DNA of 12,420 nt from a bacterium (lineage in GTDB: Bacteria; UBP14; UBA6098; 4484-93): contig JAGGUN010000024.1 in NCBI GenBank assembly GCA_021158465.1, forward strand, positions 1 through 12,420, read 5' to 3'. Both the position numbers and the translations under genes were made by a program. Position 1 is the stretch's first letter. Each line of letters begins with the position of its first letter. Below the pieces are notes generated by a model. The model had not been told where the DNA came from, did no database searches, and saw only the letters and a list, made by a program, of their open reading frames with translations. Positions 1 to 8,549 of the stretch are shown here, piece by piece.

Positions 1-1907
1 CATTCGATATCGGATTTGTCGAGGTGGGAACAACGGACAGCGTCGAGATAATAATCTCCAACACGGGAGGAGCTGACCTTGTAATAACCAGTGCCACCGT
101 TTCTGCTCCTTTCTCCTGCACATACTCTGGAACAATCGCTCCAGGTGAGAGTGACACAACCTACGGCTATTTCTCACCAACATCCACAGGAGATTATTCC
201 GAGGAACTTACATTCAATATCGACGGAGCATTCACCGGCGACAACAGCTGCCAGCTCGAGGGATACGGCTACCCGGCGGGTGCTCTATTCGAGAGTTTCG
301 AGAATGAGACCTTCCCACCAGAGGGTTGGAGCACCGCAACGGATGTCCCCGGCAAGGAGTGGGAGAGGTCAACTTCTTATTCCTATCACGAGGACGCCTC
401 TGCAAAGGCTCCCTGGAGCTCAAGCGGGGTGACAGCCGACCTGACCACACCTCAGATTCTGCCCGAAGTCGACGACTCCATCTCCTTCTATCTCAGAGGA
501 AACAGTTATTCTTCCTGCACCTTGAGGGTTATCGCAGATGACATTACCGATGGAACAACAGACACGCTTGATAAGATTTGCACTGGCTTCGGAACAGACT
601 GGACACGGTTTGCATACGACCTTTCTACTTATGATGGGGATGTAGTAACCATAACATTCTCTCAGGAGGACCACGACGGCTTCTATGTCTATCTTGACTG
701 TGTTACGGGTCCTATGATCTATGTTCCACCGATTGATGTATCACCTACCGACCTGTTCTTCAGTAGCCCTCCCATGACAGGAGAAGATGTTGATGTCAGC
801 CTCGAGGTGGTAAATATCGGCACGGATGTCCCCGACTCCATCATCATCGAATTTGGTAAAGGGGCATCCGTATATCTTATCGATACCTTGGTGGGCGTAT
901 TTGCAACACCCGATACCGACACCGTCGCCTTTACCCACAGCTGGACAGTCAGCGATAGTTTCCTGAACGACTACTGGGCTATGGCAACGGCATACTATCC
1001 TGTGGATGAGAATGTGGGCAACGATACCCTCACCAGCTCGGTGTTTGTCCTTCCAACAGGAATTGTTATGTACGAGGATTTCGAGGACGACTGGTCAGAC
1101 ACGGCAGGAATAGCTCCACCGGGACCGTGGGAGATATACCCTGGCTGGAATGTCTGGGATTATGGTGATGCCGCCGATGCCTGGAACGGTAATGACTGGC
1201 ATAGGCTCTCCCCTACAAAGAGCGAGGTTACAAACGGGACAAATGTCGCAAGCGTCTGGTACTCTCCTGTCGAGAATCAGGACGAATGGCTTGTTTCCCC
1301 GTCTATCGAAGGCAATGCTCATACGACCTGGCTTGTTGGTTTATGGATGAACTATGATGACTTCGGCTTGTCTGATTCTGATACAGGTTTTGTCGATATT
1401 ACAACCGATGGCGGCACAAGCTGGAGCAATATCGCCACATTCACAGAGGATATATTGGATACGGACACCTCATTCGATATATCGAGCTTGGTCGCCTACC
1501 ATTGGTTCCAGATAAGGTTCAGATATGTGGGTGATAATGCCTGGGGCTGGCAGGTCGACAATGTGATGATAAGAGGCTTTGGACCCGCCGAGGTCGGTGA
1601 GGAAAATGCCGTTGTCAAACAGTTCTCACTTGGTAACGCATATCCGAACCCGTTCAACCCGACTGTCACAATATCCTACGCTCTTAAGGGATGCTCATCC
1701 GATATATACAAGGTTGAGCTCGATGTGTATAACCTACTTGGTAAGAAGGTAAGGACACTCGTGTCCTGCGAACAGTCGGGTGGTCGATACAGGATCATCT
1801 GGGATGGAAAGGATGAGGTCGGCAACACGGTTCCATCGGGTGTGTATCTTTACAGGCTCAAAGCTGGTGATTTTGTCTCCACAAAGAAGATGATGATGCT
1901 AAAATAA
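1..1907 (+). CDS. Modular secreted surface protein with C-terminal sorting domain (5'-truncated by window)
   Basis: The reading frame is open from the window edge (first full codon at 3), so this is the last 634 residues of a longer protein; the GTG at 24 is internal. Visible modules: an ASH/choice-of-anchor-D-like Ig domain (about 1-90, with an SNTGGADL motif); a cleaved-adhesin/MAM-like jelly-roll (about 95-237, opening LFESFEN, P-x-GW); a CARDB-like Ig domain (about 243-350, VVNIGTD); a second cleaved-adhesin-like domain (about 354-530, opening MYEDFED, with WLVSPS and WQVDNV); and a FlgD-like/type IX-type sorting domain (541-634, YPNPFNP, then WDGKDEVG and SGVYLYRL). Such tails direct export across the outer membrane in FCB bacteria. 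The product is probably cell-surface or released; adhesion or degradation are possible roles, and any catalytic domain would lie upstream. It is insulated from the next genes by a terminator. Confidence 0.88.
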   Translation, partial: FDIGFVEVGTTDSVEIIISNTGGADLVITSATVSAPFSCTYSGTIAPGESDTTYGYFSPTSTGDYSEELTFNIDGAFTGDNSCQLEGYGYPAGALFESFENETFPPEGWSTATDVPGKEWERSTSYSYHEDASAKAPWSSSGVTADLTTPQILPEVDDSISFYLRGNSYSSCTLRVIADDITDGTTDTLDKICTGFGTDWTRFAYDLSTYDGDVVTITFSQEDHDGFYVYLDCVTGPMIYVPPIDVSPTDLFFSSPPMTGEDVDVSLEVVNIGTDVPDSIIIEFGKGASVYLIDTLVGVFATPDTDTVAFTHSWTVSDSFLNDYWAMATAYYPVDENVGNDTLTSSVFVLPTGIVMYEDFEDDWSDTAGIAPPGPWEIYPGWNVWDYGDAADAWNGNDWHRLSPTKSEVTNGTNVASVWYSPVENQDEWLVSPSIEGNAHTTWLVGLWMNYDDFGLSDSDTGFVDITTDGGTSWSNIATFTEDILDTDTSFDISSLVAYHWFQIRFRYVGDNAWGWQVDNVMIRGFGPAEVGEENAVVKQFSLGNAYPNPFNPTVTISYALKGCSSDIYKVELDVYNLLGKKVRTLVSCEQSGGRYRIIWDGKDEVGNTVPSGVYLYRLKAGDFVSTKKMMMLK

Positions 1908-1933
1908 CGCACCGAAACTACCGCACAGAGGAT

Positions 1934-1964
1934 AAGGAGACCCTTTCCACTGGGTCCCCTTTTT
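1934..1964 (+). terminator. Rho-independent terminator of the surface-protein gene
   Basis: The arms AAGGAGACCC (1934-1943) and GGGTCCCC plus the first T residues (1952-1961) pair over 10 bp with one A/C mismatch. The loop is 8 bases and the stem runs into a six-T tract (1960-1965 region). It lies 27 bases after the stop codon at 1907 and ahead of a new promoter. Confidence 0.85.
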
Positions 1965-1996
1965 ACTTCAAACAGATTTTCATTGAATTTTCCAGA

Positions 1997-2024
1997 TTTT
2001 GCACTATTATTACAAAACTATAAT
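1997..2024 (+). promoter_or_regulatory. Putative sigma70-type promoter of the five-gene envelope operon
   Basis: A perfect TATAAT lies at 2019-2024 in an A/T-rich stretch between the terminator and the next start codon. The -35 is poor: TTTTGC or TTTGCA at 1997-2003 gives 15-16 bases of spacing. Initiation near 2031 would leave a very short leader that starts at the ribosome binding site, so the assignment rests mainly on the -10 hexamer and on position. Confidence 0.5.
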
Positions 2025-2031
2025 ATCAAAC

Positions 2032-2038
2032 GGAGGAG
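2032..2038 (+). promoter_or_regulatory. Ribosome binding site that decides the start at 2049
   Basis: GGAGGAG lies 10 bases before the ATG at 2049. An in-frame TTG at 1983 would add 22 residues ahead of a clean signal peptide and has no such site, so 2049 is preferred. Confidence 0.75.
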
Positions 2039-2048
2039 ATGTTGCCCT

Positions 2049-3935
2049 ATGAAGTCCGCTCTACTGGGACTATTTTTAATCGCTCTGCTCGCATCCTTCC
2101 TTCTTGCCGAGCCAACAAAGACAAAAGAAGAGGCTATCGACGAGGCTCTCGCCTATCTCAAAATGACAAGGGGTGATCTGACATTCCATATCACCGGCGC
2201 AAATCAGGACAGCTTCCGCCTGAGTATTGTTAATTATCTAATGAACCACATAGACGAGACCGCTGACACGGTCCTTTCATTTGGGAAACAGCTGAATGAG
2301 AACTCACCGTTTGAGGGAGCGATGCAGCTCTACTCGCTCTTCGGGTACCATCTGGAGAAACCGGTTATAAAATCTTCAGGTGAATCATACCCATGGAAGG
2401 GACATACCGGGATTCCACCAAGGGTTCAGGAAGCACTTACCATTTTATATGACTCGATACGCGAGGCGAATCTAAAGGTAAAAGAGTCCCTATGGGGAAT
2501 TGATTCATCTGCTGTCGAGACGCTTTTTACCTATCCCGAGGAGATTATCCGACACCAAGATGACCTCCAGGAGAATGTGTCGCTCGAGGAGCGATACAGA
2601 AAATCCCGTGAGTTCAAAAGCCTGGAGAGTCGGTTTTTTGATATATCAACGGAGGTGAACAAAGAGAAGCTTGCAGAAGCTGTCCTTCTCGTATTATGGG
2701 CTGCATCCTACGCTGATTCTGCTCTTGCCTCCTTCAATGGGAACAGTTACTCATATCCGAGCGGAGATAGCATTCCTGCGGAAGCCGCCAGCGGTGATGT
2801 TATATTCTTCGCTGAAACAGGGATCGGCGATGTGGTCGTCGGCGGGCCAGGGAAAACATATTACAAAAAGCCTTTCGCCGTGATAATAGACATAGGCGGT
2901 GATGATGAGTATAGCTTCGACACTCCTTCCTCACCTGGGAAATCATCCGTTATTGTAGATATCTCTGGCAACGACATTTACCGTGCAAACTCTCCCTTCT
3001 CGCTCGCCGGTGGACTTCTTTCCGTGTCCATTCTCGTGGATATTCAAGGCAATGACACCTATCGGACGGGCAACTTCTCACTCGGCTGTGGTATTCTGGG
3101 CGGCGGAATTCTCATTGATAACGCTGGCGACGACATATATGTTGGTAGTGGTTTCACTCAGGGAGCAGGTTGTCTCGGAGTGGGAATGTTGTACGATTTC
3201 TCTGGCAATGACCATTTTCGCGCAGGGATAATGGCGCAAGGGTTTGGCTTTACAGGCGGGGCTGGCATTCTATCCGACAGGGTTGGCTTCGATGTGTACG
3301 AGGTTGAGCCGACATATCGGGACAGGAGCTTTTTTGACAAGCATTATATAAGCCTCTCGCAGGGATTTGCTCTCGGCGTGAAAGGGAAGTATTCCGGCGG
3401 GATCGGGCTTCTTATCGATGGCGGAGGTGATGACCTATACCGTGCGGACATACTGGCACAGGGGGGAGCGTATTATTATTCCCTCGGCGGATTGGTTGAT
3501 CTCGCTGGAAACGATAGGTACATCGGCTTCCAATGGTGCCAGGCATCTGCAAACCATATGACCGTCTCTTCCCTTGTGGATATGGAAGGCGATGACGGAT
3601 ATTTCTCGCACCGGTTCTCACAGGGGTATGGAAATGATTACGCAGCAGGGTATCTCTGGGACATATCCGGGAACGACAACTATTCTGTCTGGGATATCTC
3701 GCAGGCAGCAGGCTCCAGAAGGGGGTTCGGATTCCTTGTGGATGAAAACGGAGACGATTCTTATCTGCTCAAGTCCTCGGACTCTTCTGCCTCCTTTGGC
3801 GAGGTGGAGCAGCAACTCGATGGCATCGGGATATTCGTCGATATAGCAGGGGATGACTCATTCGCCGAGGGGTGGAGAAAAGAGGGGGTCTTCTCCTCCG
3901 GCAATATGAATATCGGTATAGATTTCGATGAATAG
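2049..3935 (+). CDS. Exported protein with 12 D-x-x-G-[N/D]-D-x-[Y/F] repeats (probable beta-solenoid)
   Basis: 628 residues; I do not recognise a named family. Residues 1-20 form a Sec signal peptide (MKSALLGLF..., likely cut after LLA). Residues about 21-230 are rich in charged and leucine residues and look helical. A linker with several glycines follows (GIGDVVVGGPGK). From about residue 278 to the end there are 12 degenerate repeats of roughly 26-27 residues: a hydrophobic strand ending in D, then x-x-G-[N/D]-D-x-[Y/F], often followed by SQG or AQG and a Gly-rich strand. One unit (GFDVY) carries an insertion of about 20 residues. Regular Gly/Asp turns between short hydrophobic strands suggest a beta-helix or solenoid, perhaps binding metal at the acidic turns; this is inference. 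It is the first gene of the operon and overlaps the next gene by 8 bases. No catalytic motif was seen. The likely location is periplasm or surface. Confidence 0.85.
   Translation: MKSALLGLFLIALLASFLLAEPTKTKEEAIDEALAYLKMTRGDLTFHITGANQDSFRLSIVNYLMNHIDETADTVLSFGKQLNENSPFEGAMQLYSLFGYHLEKPVIKSSGESYPWKGHTGIPPRVQEALTILYDSIREANLKVKESLWGIDSSAVETLFTYPEEIIRHQDDLQENVSLEERYRKSREFKSLESRFFDISTEVNKEKLAEAVLLVLWAASYADSALASFNGNSYSYPSGDSIPAEAASGDVIFFAETGIGDVVVGGPGKTYYKKPFAVIIDIGGDDEYSFDTPSSPGKSSVIVDISGNDIYRANSPFSLAGGLLSVSILVDIQGNDTYRTGNFSLGCGILGGGILIDNAGDDIYVGSGFTQGAGCLGVGMLYDFSGNDHFRAGIMAQGFGFTGGAGILSDRVGFDVYEVEPTYRDRSFFDKHYISLSQGFALGVKGKYSGGIGLLIDGGGDDLYRADILAQGGAYYYSLGGLVDLAGNDRYIGFQWCQASANHMTVSSLVDMEGDDGYFSHRFSQGYGNDYAAGYLWDISGNDNYSVWDISQAAGSRRGFGFLVDENGDDSYLLKSSDSSASFGEVEQQLDGIGIFVDIAGDDSFAEGWRKEGVFSSGNMNIGIDFDE
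2880..3932 (+). repeat. Coding region of 12 tandem degenerate protein repeats
   Basis: The units are visible in the translation: IDIGGDDEY, VDISGNDIY, VDIQGNDTY, IDNAGDDIY, YDFSGNDHF, SDRVGFDVY, IDGGGDDLY, VDLAGNDRY, VDMEGDDGY, WDISGNDNY, VDENGDDSY, VDIAGDDSF. Spacing is mostly 26-27 codons, with longer intervals around units 1, 6 and 11. The repeats are diverged at DNA level, so they are old rather than recently duplicated. Confidence 0.85.
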
Positions 3936-4845
3936 GATAGTTACAACAGTCATTTCCCTGATTTTGCTTGCATCCTGTGTGACTGCGGATGAGAACAAAC
4001 TTCTTCACGCGTTCCTTGTGGCATCCTCCGATGATGCAGAACTCTCCCCTTTTCGGAGGAAGGCGATAGCAGAGCTCATAGATGGTGGCGAGAAAACTGT
4101 TGACATGCTGGTGGGTTTCCTTGCGACAGAGGATGAGCGTGAGCGCGAGGCTATAAAGGAGGTTTTCCGGTGCATCAGTAAAGATGCGGAGGGTACTCTG
4201 CTTCGCCTCCTCGCTGACAAAGACCGAAAGAAGGTAGCTTTTGTCGTGGAGCTTCTCGGTGAGATCAAGGCGGAGCAATCAGTTATACCGCTTATCCTCC
4301 TTCTGAACGACCCCGCGACATGTATTCGAGCGGCAGCAGCAGCCTCCCTTGGAAAGATAGGTGACCCAGTCGCAGCTGATGCCCTCCTGGAGGCTTTGTC
4401 TGACAGCGCATACCTTGTGCGGGAAAACGCCGCATATTCCCTTGGAATGCTCCAGAGAAACGAGGCAGTGCCATACCTCATTACTGCCCTTTCCGATTCG
4501 TGTTTCGCTGTAAGATACGCTGCCTCCTGGGCGCTTGCGAGGCTTGATAGCCAAGAGGCGCTCGATTCCCTCAATGCGCTTCTTGATGTAGAGGATGAAC
4601 TCACCAAGGCTTACATAGTTGAGACGATAGGAGCGATGCGGGATACAAGCGAGCTTCCGCTTATCTTTTCCCTGCTTGAAAACCCGTCCTCCAGAACCCG
4701 AGGGTTTGCCTGCGATGCACTTTCATACTTCCGTGGAAACTGGCGAGTAGCAAACAGATTGAAACAAGCCCTCCATGACCCGTCACCCTTCGTGCGGATG
4801 AAGGCTAACCAGGCTCTTGCGAAAATGTCCAATGAGAACTACTAA
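3928..4845 (+). CDS. HEAT-repeat lipoprotein
   Basis: 305 residues. The N terminus is a lipoprotein signal with lipobox L14-A15-S16-C17, so lipidation at Cys17 and membrane anchoring are predicted; a Sec-I site slightly later (C-V-T-A) is an alternative. The remainder is about seven to eight HEAT/PBS-lyase-like helical pairs with the usual D-P or D-S turn, V-R, A-A-x-x-L-G pattern, for example IRAAAAASLGKIGD, VRENAAYSLG, VRYAASWALARLD and VRMKANQALAKM. HEAT solenoids are protein-binding scaffolds; no PBS-lyase bilin function is implied. The start codon sits inside the end of the upstream gene (ATGAATAG overlap, 8 bases), which suggests translational coupling. The end overlaps the patatin gene by 14 bases. 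The likely partner is an operon neighbour, but this is inferred from position only. Confidence 0.85.
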   Translation: MNRIVTTVISLILLASCVTADENKLLHAFLVASSDDAELSPFRRKAIAELIDGGEKTVDMLVGFLATEDEREREAIKEVFRCISKDAEGTLLRLLADKDRKKVAFVVELLGEIKAEQSVIPLILLLNDPATCIRAAAAASLGKIGDPVAADALLEALSDSAYLVRENAAYSLGMLQRNEAVPYLITALSDSCFAVRYAASWALARLDSQEALDSLNALLDVEDELTKAYIVETIGAMRDTSELPLIFSLLENPSSRTRGFACDALSYFRGNWRVANRLKQALHDPSPFVRMKANQALAKMSNENY

Positions 4846-7390
4846 TATCATCACTTCTTTTCTCCTGCTTTTTCTTATAACATCCAGCGGATCTTCCTTT
4901 GTGTTAGAACCTTCTTTCTCCCACAGGGAACGGACAGGGTTCTTGAATGAGATAAGACATTCAGGTAAGAGGATAGCCCTTGTCCTCTCTGGAGGTGGTG
5001 CTCGAGGGCTTGCGCATATCGGAGTCCTGAGAGCTCTCGACGAACAGGGTATAAAGCCCGACCTAATTGTCGGAACAAGTATGGGGGCGGTCATCGGCGG
5101 GCTGTATGCTGCCGGATATTCCCCCGAGCAGATGAAAGAACTTGCCCATTCACTGGACTGGAGAGAGGTTTTCAAGTCTTCTCCAAAACGCTCTGATGTA
5201 TATCTTACCCAGAGACTTGAGACGGAAAGGTATATTCTGTCACTTCGATTTCGTGGAATATCACCCGAGCTTCCAAAGGCACTCTCCCCCCTCCAACAAG
5301 TGTTCGACATCTTAAGCTCCCTGACCAGCACAGCCAACTGGATAGCGGATGGAAATTTCGATAACCTTGCTGTTCCATTCCGGGCAGTAGCGGTGGATAT
5401 ACTCTCTGGGCGGGTTATCGTGTTTGATTCAGGCAACCTTGCCGAGGCGATAAGGGCTTCCATATCCTTGCCTGTCTACTTTTCGCCTGTTTCTCTCGAC
5501 ACTCTCTACCTCGTGGATGGTGGTCTACTCGCCCCGATACCAACGGAGGTAGCGGAATCCATAGGGGCTGAGATCATCATAGCATCCGATGTTGCAACCA
5601 GAAAGGTCTCCCAGAAGGAGCTTTCAAACCCCGTTGATATACTCACCAGAAGCCTCGATATTATGAGCGAGGGGACAAAAAGAGATGAACGAAAGCTCGC
5701 CGACATCCTTATTACACCAGACCTCGACAAATACCCACCAAGCAACTTTGACAACTGCGATTCCCTAATAGAGGCAGGACACAGGTGCGCCGACTCTGTC
5801 CTGAGAGATAATCGCCACATCTTCTACCATCACAATGAGAAGAAATACTATGTTAAATCTATACCGGACAAGAATCCGCCACCGCTTGTATCACAAGGGG
5901 AATGGGCTACCCTATCCGATATTCAGGAGGGGCTGAACAGCCTCTACAAAACGGGCAAATTCAGCAAACTCTGTGCGAACATCAACACATTCTCCGATAC
6001 AATGAGGATTGTATATCACCTTGTCCCGCTCGATACGCTCCGCAGGATAAAGATAACCGGGGTAACAGTCCTTGACACAGTCCAGCTCCACCCGCTGATA
6101 GACTCCCTAATCGGAAAGGAGGCAAATCTTGTTTCTCTGCAATCGCTTGTTGACAGTTTGATCTCCATCTACCACAAGCAGGGGTTCACACTGGCAAGGG
6201 TCAGTCAAGCGGAACTTTCCAACGGAACTGCCTATATCGGCATCGATGAGGGAACAATTGAGGCAGTCGAGTTTCTGGGGAACGAACATACAAGATCCTG
6301 GACGCTTGAGAAGCTCCTCCCGTTTCATGTAGGAGAGGTTTATAACGAGAATAAGGTGAAGCGCGGGGTAGGAGCGCTCTACGGGACAGAGCTGTTCGAC
6401 AATATCTACTATTACCCCGAAAAGGGAGAAAGTGGGGTCGTGCTGAAAATCCGTGTGGTGGAAAAGCCTCACAATATGCTGAAGCTCGCCGTCCGATACG
6501 ATGATGTGTCCAGAGAGGAGATCGCTCTTGAGTTCCTGAACGAGGATTTCCTTGCCGCTATGCTTCGGTTTCGGCTTGGTGGAAAGTACGGTGTTAGGGA
6601 CAGATGGTGTTTCTGCGGGGTCACATCCGACCGCATAGGAAGATTGCCGTTATACAACTCCCTGGAGGTTGGGGTTCGTGAAAAGCGATGCGACCTCTTC
6701 CATATGGACAGAATCGAACGGCATTCAACAACGAGAGAGTATCTTTCGCTCCGCCTTGGAAGCCAGGTACACCGACTCGGCACACTCTACGGGGAGTTCA
6801 ACCTCTCATTTGTTACACTGAAGAAAGGTGAGCATAAGGAGCATTTTCGCCGCTTCCAGAGCATCGGCATCCGCTCCATCGTTGACACCTACAACGACAT
6901 ACGCTTCCCCACGAAAGGACGATACCATACCTGGTATTTCAAAGCCGTCTATGGACTACCGGAGGGCGATTACAACTTTACACAATCATATCTATACCTC
7001 TCATCCTATTACACATTCCTCAAACGCCTGACTGCAAGACCGATTATCGAGGTAGGAATCACAAGGGGATTTCCGCCCTTCTACGAGTGCTTTTCCATTG
7101 GAGAACCTGATCCGTTCTGGGGATACCGGTTCGACTATGTCCGAGCTGAAAATATCGTAAAGTTTGGGCTTGACTTAAGACTAAATCTTCCGTATAATAT
7201 CTGTCTCCTTTTGGGAACCATAATAGGGGATTGTTATTCGAAAGAAGGGAAGCCTGACTGGAACAACCTTCGATTTGGAGTCGGTGCAGGAGTTGGGGTT
7301 TCTACGCTCGTAGGACCCATCAAGCTCATGTGGGGCAAGGCAAACGATAATAAGGAAAGGTTCTACATTTCCGCAGGATACGATTTCTAA
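4832..7390 (+). CDS. PlpD-like patatin phospholipase fused to POTRA domains and an Omp85 barrel (type Vd secretion)
   Basis: 852 residues. A signal peptide covers about residues 1-22. The patatin domain (about 46-330) has the oxyanion loop GGGARG (54-59), the nucleophile elbow GTSMG with Ser83, and the dyad Asp in DGG (Asp229), so all catalytic residues are present. Residues about 342-402 resemble a partial POTRA, 403-474 and 475-548 resemble two further POTRA units (IKITGV..., VEFLGNE...), and about 549-852 are an Omp85/surface-antigen-type barrel with a GYRFDY segment at the place of the loop-6 motif and a terminal aromatic strand ending GYDF. In known type Vd proteins the barrel exports the lipase, which hydrolyses phospholipids. 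The preferred start is ATG 4832, which gives a clean signal peptide; TTG 4817 in frame is less likely. No clear Shine-Dalgarno is seen, so translation is probably coupled to the overlapping HEAT gene. Confidence 0.92.
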   Translation: MRTTNIITSFLLLFLITSSGSSFVLEPSFSHRERTGFLNEIRHSGKRIALVLSGGGARGLAHIGVLRALDEQGIKPDLIVGTSMGAVIGGLYAAGYSPEQMKELAHSLDWREVFKSSPKRSDVYLTQRLETERYILSLRFRGISPELPKALSPLQQVFDILSSLTSTANWIADGNFDNLAVPFRAVAVDILSGRVIVFDSGNLAEAIRASISLPVYFSPVSLDTLYLVDGGLLAPIPTEVAESIGAEIIIASDVATRKVSQKELSNPVDILTRSLDIMSEGTKRDERKLADILITPDLDKYPPSNFDNCDSLIEAGHRCADSVLRDNRHIFYHHNEKKYYVKSIPDKNPPPLVSQGEWATLSDIQEGLNSLYKTGKFSKLCANINTFSDTMRIVYHLVPLDTLRRIKITGVTVLDTVQLHPLIDSLIGKEANLVSLQSLVDSLISIYHKQGFTLARVSQAELSNGTAYIGIDEGTIEAVEFLGNEHTRSWTLEKLLPFHVGEVYNENKVKRGVGALYGTELFDNIYYYPEKGESGVVLKIRVVEKPHNMLKLAVRYDDVSREEIALEFLNEDFLAAMLRFRLGGKYGVRDRWCFCGVTSDRIGRLPLYNSLEVGVREKRCDLFHMDRIERHSTTREYLSLRLGSQVHRLGTLYGEFNLSFVTLKKGEHKEHFRRFQSIGIRSIVDTYNDIRFPTKGRYHTWYFKAVYGLPEGDYNFTQSYLYLSSYYTFLKRLTARPIIEVGITRGFPPFYECFSIGEPDPFWGYRFDYVRAENIVKFGLDLRLNLPYNICLLLGTIIGDCYSKEGKPDWNNLRFGVGAGVGVSTLVGPIKLMWGKANDNKERFYISAGYDF

Positions 7391-7399
7391 GGAGATACG

Positions 7400-8545
7400 A
7401 TGAATAAACTGATCATCTTAATCATTCTATTCCCATCTCTGGTTTTGAGCTTTACACTTCTTGCCCAAGATGGAGCACCTGTTTCGAAAGCGTGCTCTCC
7501 GGGGATCTTCTCACAGCTACTGCTCGATACAACAGGGGTTAGCGCATCATTTGGACTGCCCTTCGTCTGGCGATATGAGGAATTCTCCGTCCCAGAGTAT
7601 GACGAGTTCTCCGACAGGATAGCAGACAATGTCTATTATGGAGACGGGAACCTGTTCTACAACTTCTCGTTCGAAGGACACTATACCCTCCCATTCAGGG
7701 TTAAGCCATCGTTCCATCTTTATTATCGTCCCCTCTCCGACAGGAGAACCGAACGGAAGCTCGATGTCGTCGGGGCGCATGGCTCCACACAGGGTGAGAG
7801 AGTCGGAAGCACATATTTCAACTATGGCGAGAACCTGAACGCCCTGACAGCCTCTTTTTCTTTCAAACCACTCAGGTTCATAGGAATCGCTGCGGGATAC
7901 TCACTCCTCCTGGGGAAGGTTGTCAACAGGGTAAAGCTCGAGGTTCGGGGAGCTTTTCCTGTGGATTCCCTCGGAGAATACAGATATAACAACTCTTCTG
8001 CGTCTATTGGAGCAAGGGTTGATATAAGCGACTTCTTCTCGCTTGGTGGGACATATCAGTTGCTTCTCGCGGACGATGCGGCAAGGAGAATCCTCTCCAG
8101 AGAATTCCTGTTCCCAGAGAAGGGGATTACAGTCGGTATCTTGCTCCACCCTGGCAGAAGGCTTTTCGACTCCGTCGAGATGAATGCCACCTACAACGGC
8201 TATCCCCCAGATTCCGTCAAGTATGTGGATACCATTGACCTTATGTTCAAAATATCCCAGAGGCTTGGCAAGGTTCCTGTTTTCTGGGGATTTGTTTACC
8301 AACCTGCTCCGAGGCAGGAGCTTGGAGACAAACTCGGGATATATCTGGGATCAACAAGAAGGCTCAACGGATTTACCCTCGGATTCAAGATGAGTTACTC
8401 CCGGTGGACGGAGGAGCTTCCGGAAGGCAACTCCGGCAATCTGTACAACGCCTTCGAGCCTTATGGAGGTTTTGAATATTCTGGAGAGCAGACCCGCTCT
8501 TACTCTGATCTCGAACTGCTACTCACCATCGGCTTTGCAAGATAA
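7400..8545 (+). CDS. Probable outer-membrane beta-barrel protein, unknown function
   Basis: 381 residues; family not recognised. Residues 1-22 are a signal peptide (MNKLIILII..., likely cut after LLA before Gln23). The mature part is rich in alternating polar/hydrophobic strands with aromatic girdle residues (NLFYNFSFEGHYTLPF, LTASFSFKP, TLGFKMSYS, LELLLTIGF), typical of a transmembrane barrel, with polar loops between them. The extreme C terminus is FAR, not the canonical terminal Phe, so barrel assembly is a moderate-confidence inference. AAGGAG at 7389-7394 lies 5 bases before the ATG and overlaps the upstream stop codon. The gap to the patatin gene is 9 bases and to the PAP2 gene 4 bases. 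It could be a porin-like or transport barrel serving the same envelope process as its neighbours; a FadL/OmpP1-like identity cannot be shown. Confidence 0.75.
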   Translation: MNKLIILIILFPSLVLSFTLLAQDGAPVSKACSPGIFSQLLLDTTGVSASFGLPFVWRYEEFSVPEYDEFSDRIADNVYYGDGNLFYNFSFEGHYTLPFRVKPSFHLYYRPLSDRRTERKLDVVGAHGSTQGERVGSTYFNYGENLNALTASFSFKPLRFIGIAAGYSLLLGKVVNRVKLEVRGAFPVDSLGEYRYNNSSASIGARVDISDFFSLGGTYQLLLADDAARRILSREFLFPEKGITVGILLHPGRRLFDSVEMNATYNGYPPDSVKYVDTIDLMFKISQRLGKVPVFWGFVYQPAPRQELGDKLGIYLGSTRRLNGFTLGFKMSYSRWTEELPEGNSGNLYNAFEPYGGFEYSGEQTRSYSDLELLLTIGFAR

Positions 8546-8549
8546 CCGT

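Noticed and set aside
2880-3932. RTX (haemolysin-type) calcium-binding repeats
   Set aside because: The nonapeptide pattern GGxGxDxLx does not repeat every 9 residues; the unit is about 26-27 residues with a different consensus.
4005-4607. 200-codon open frame on the - strand inside the HEAT gene
   Set aside because: The translation is Ser/Arg/Ala-rich without a motif, and the + strand HEAT repeats fully explain the region.
8463-8549. Upstream in-frame start of the PAP2 gene
   Set aside because: It would overlap the preceding barrel gene by more than 80 bases and add 29 residues before a clean signal sequence; ATG 8550 fits better.
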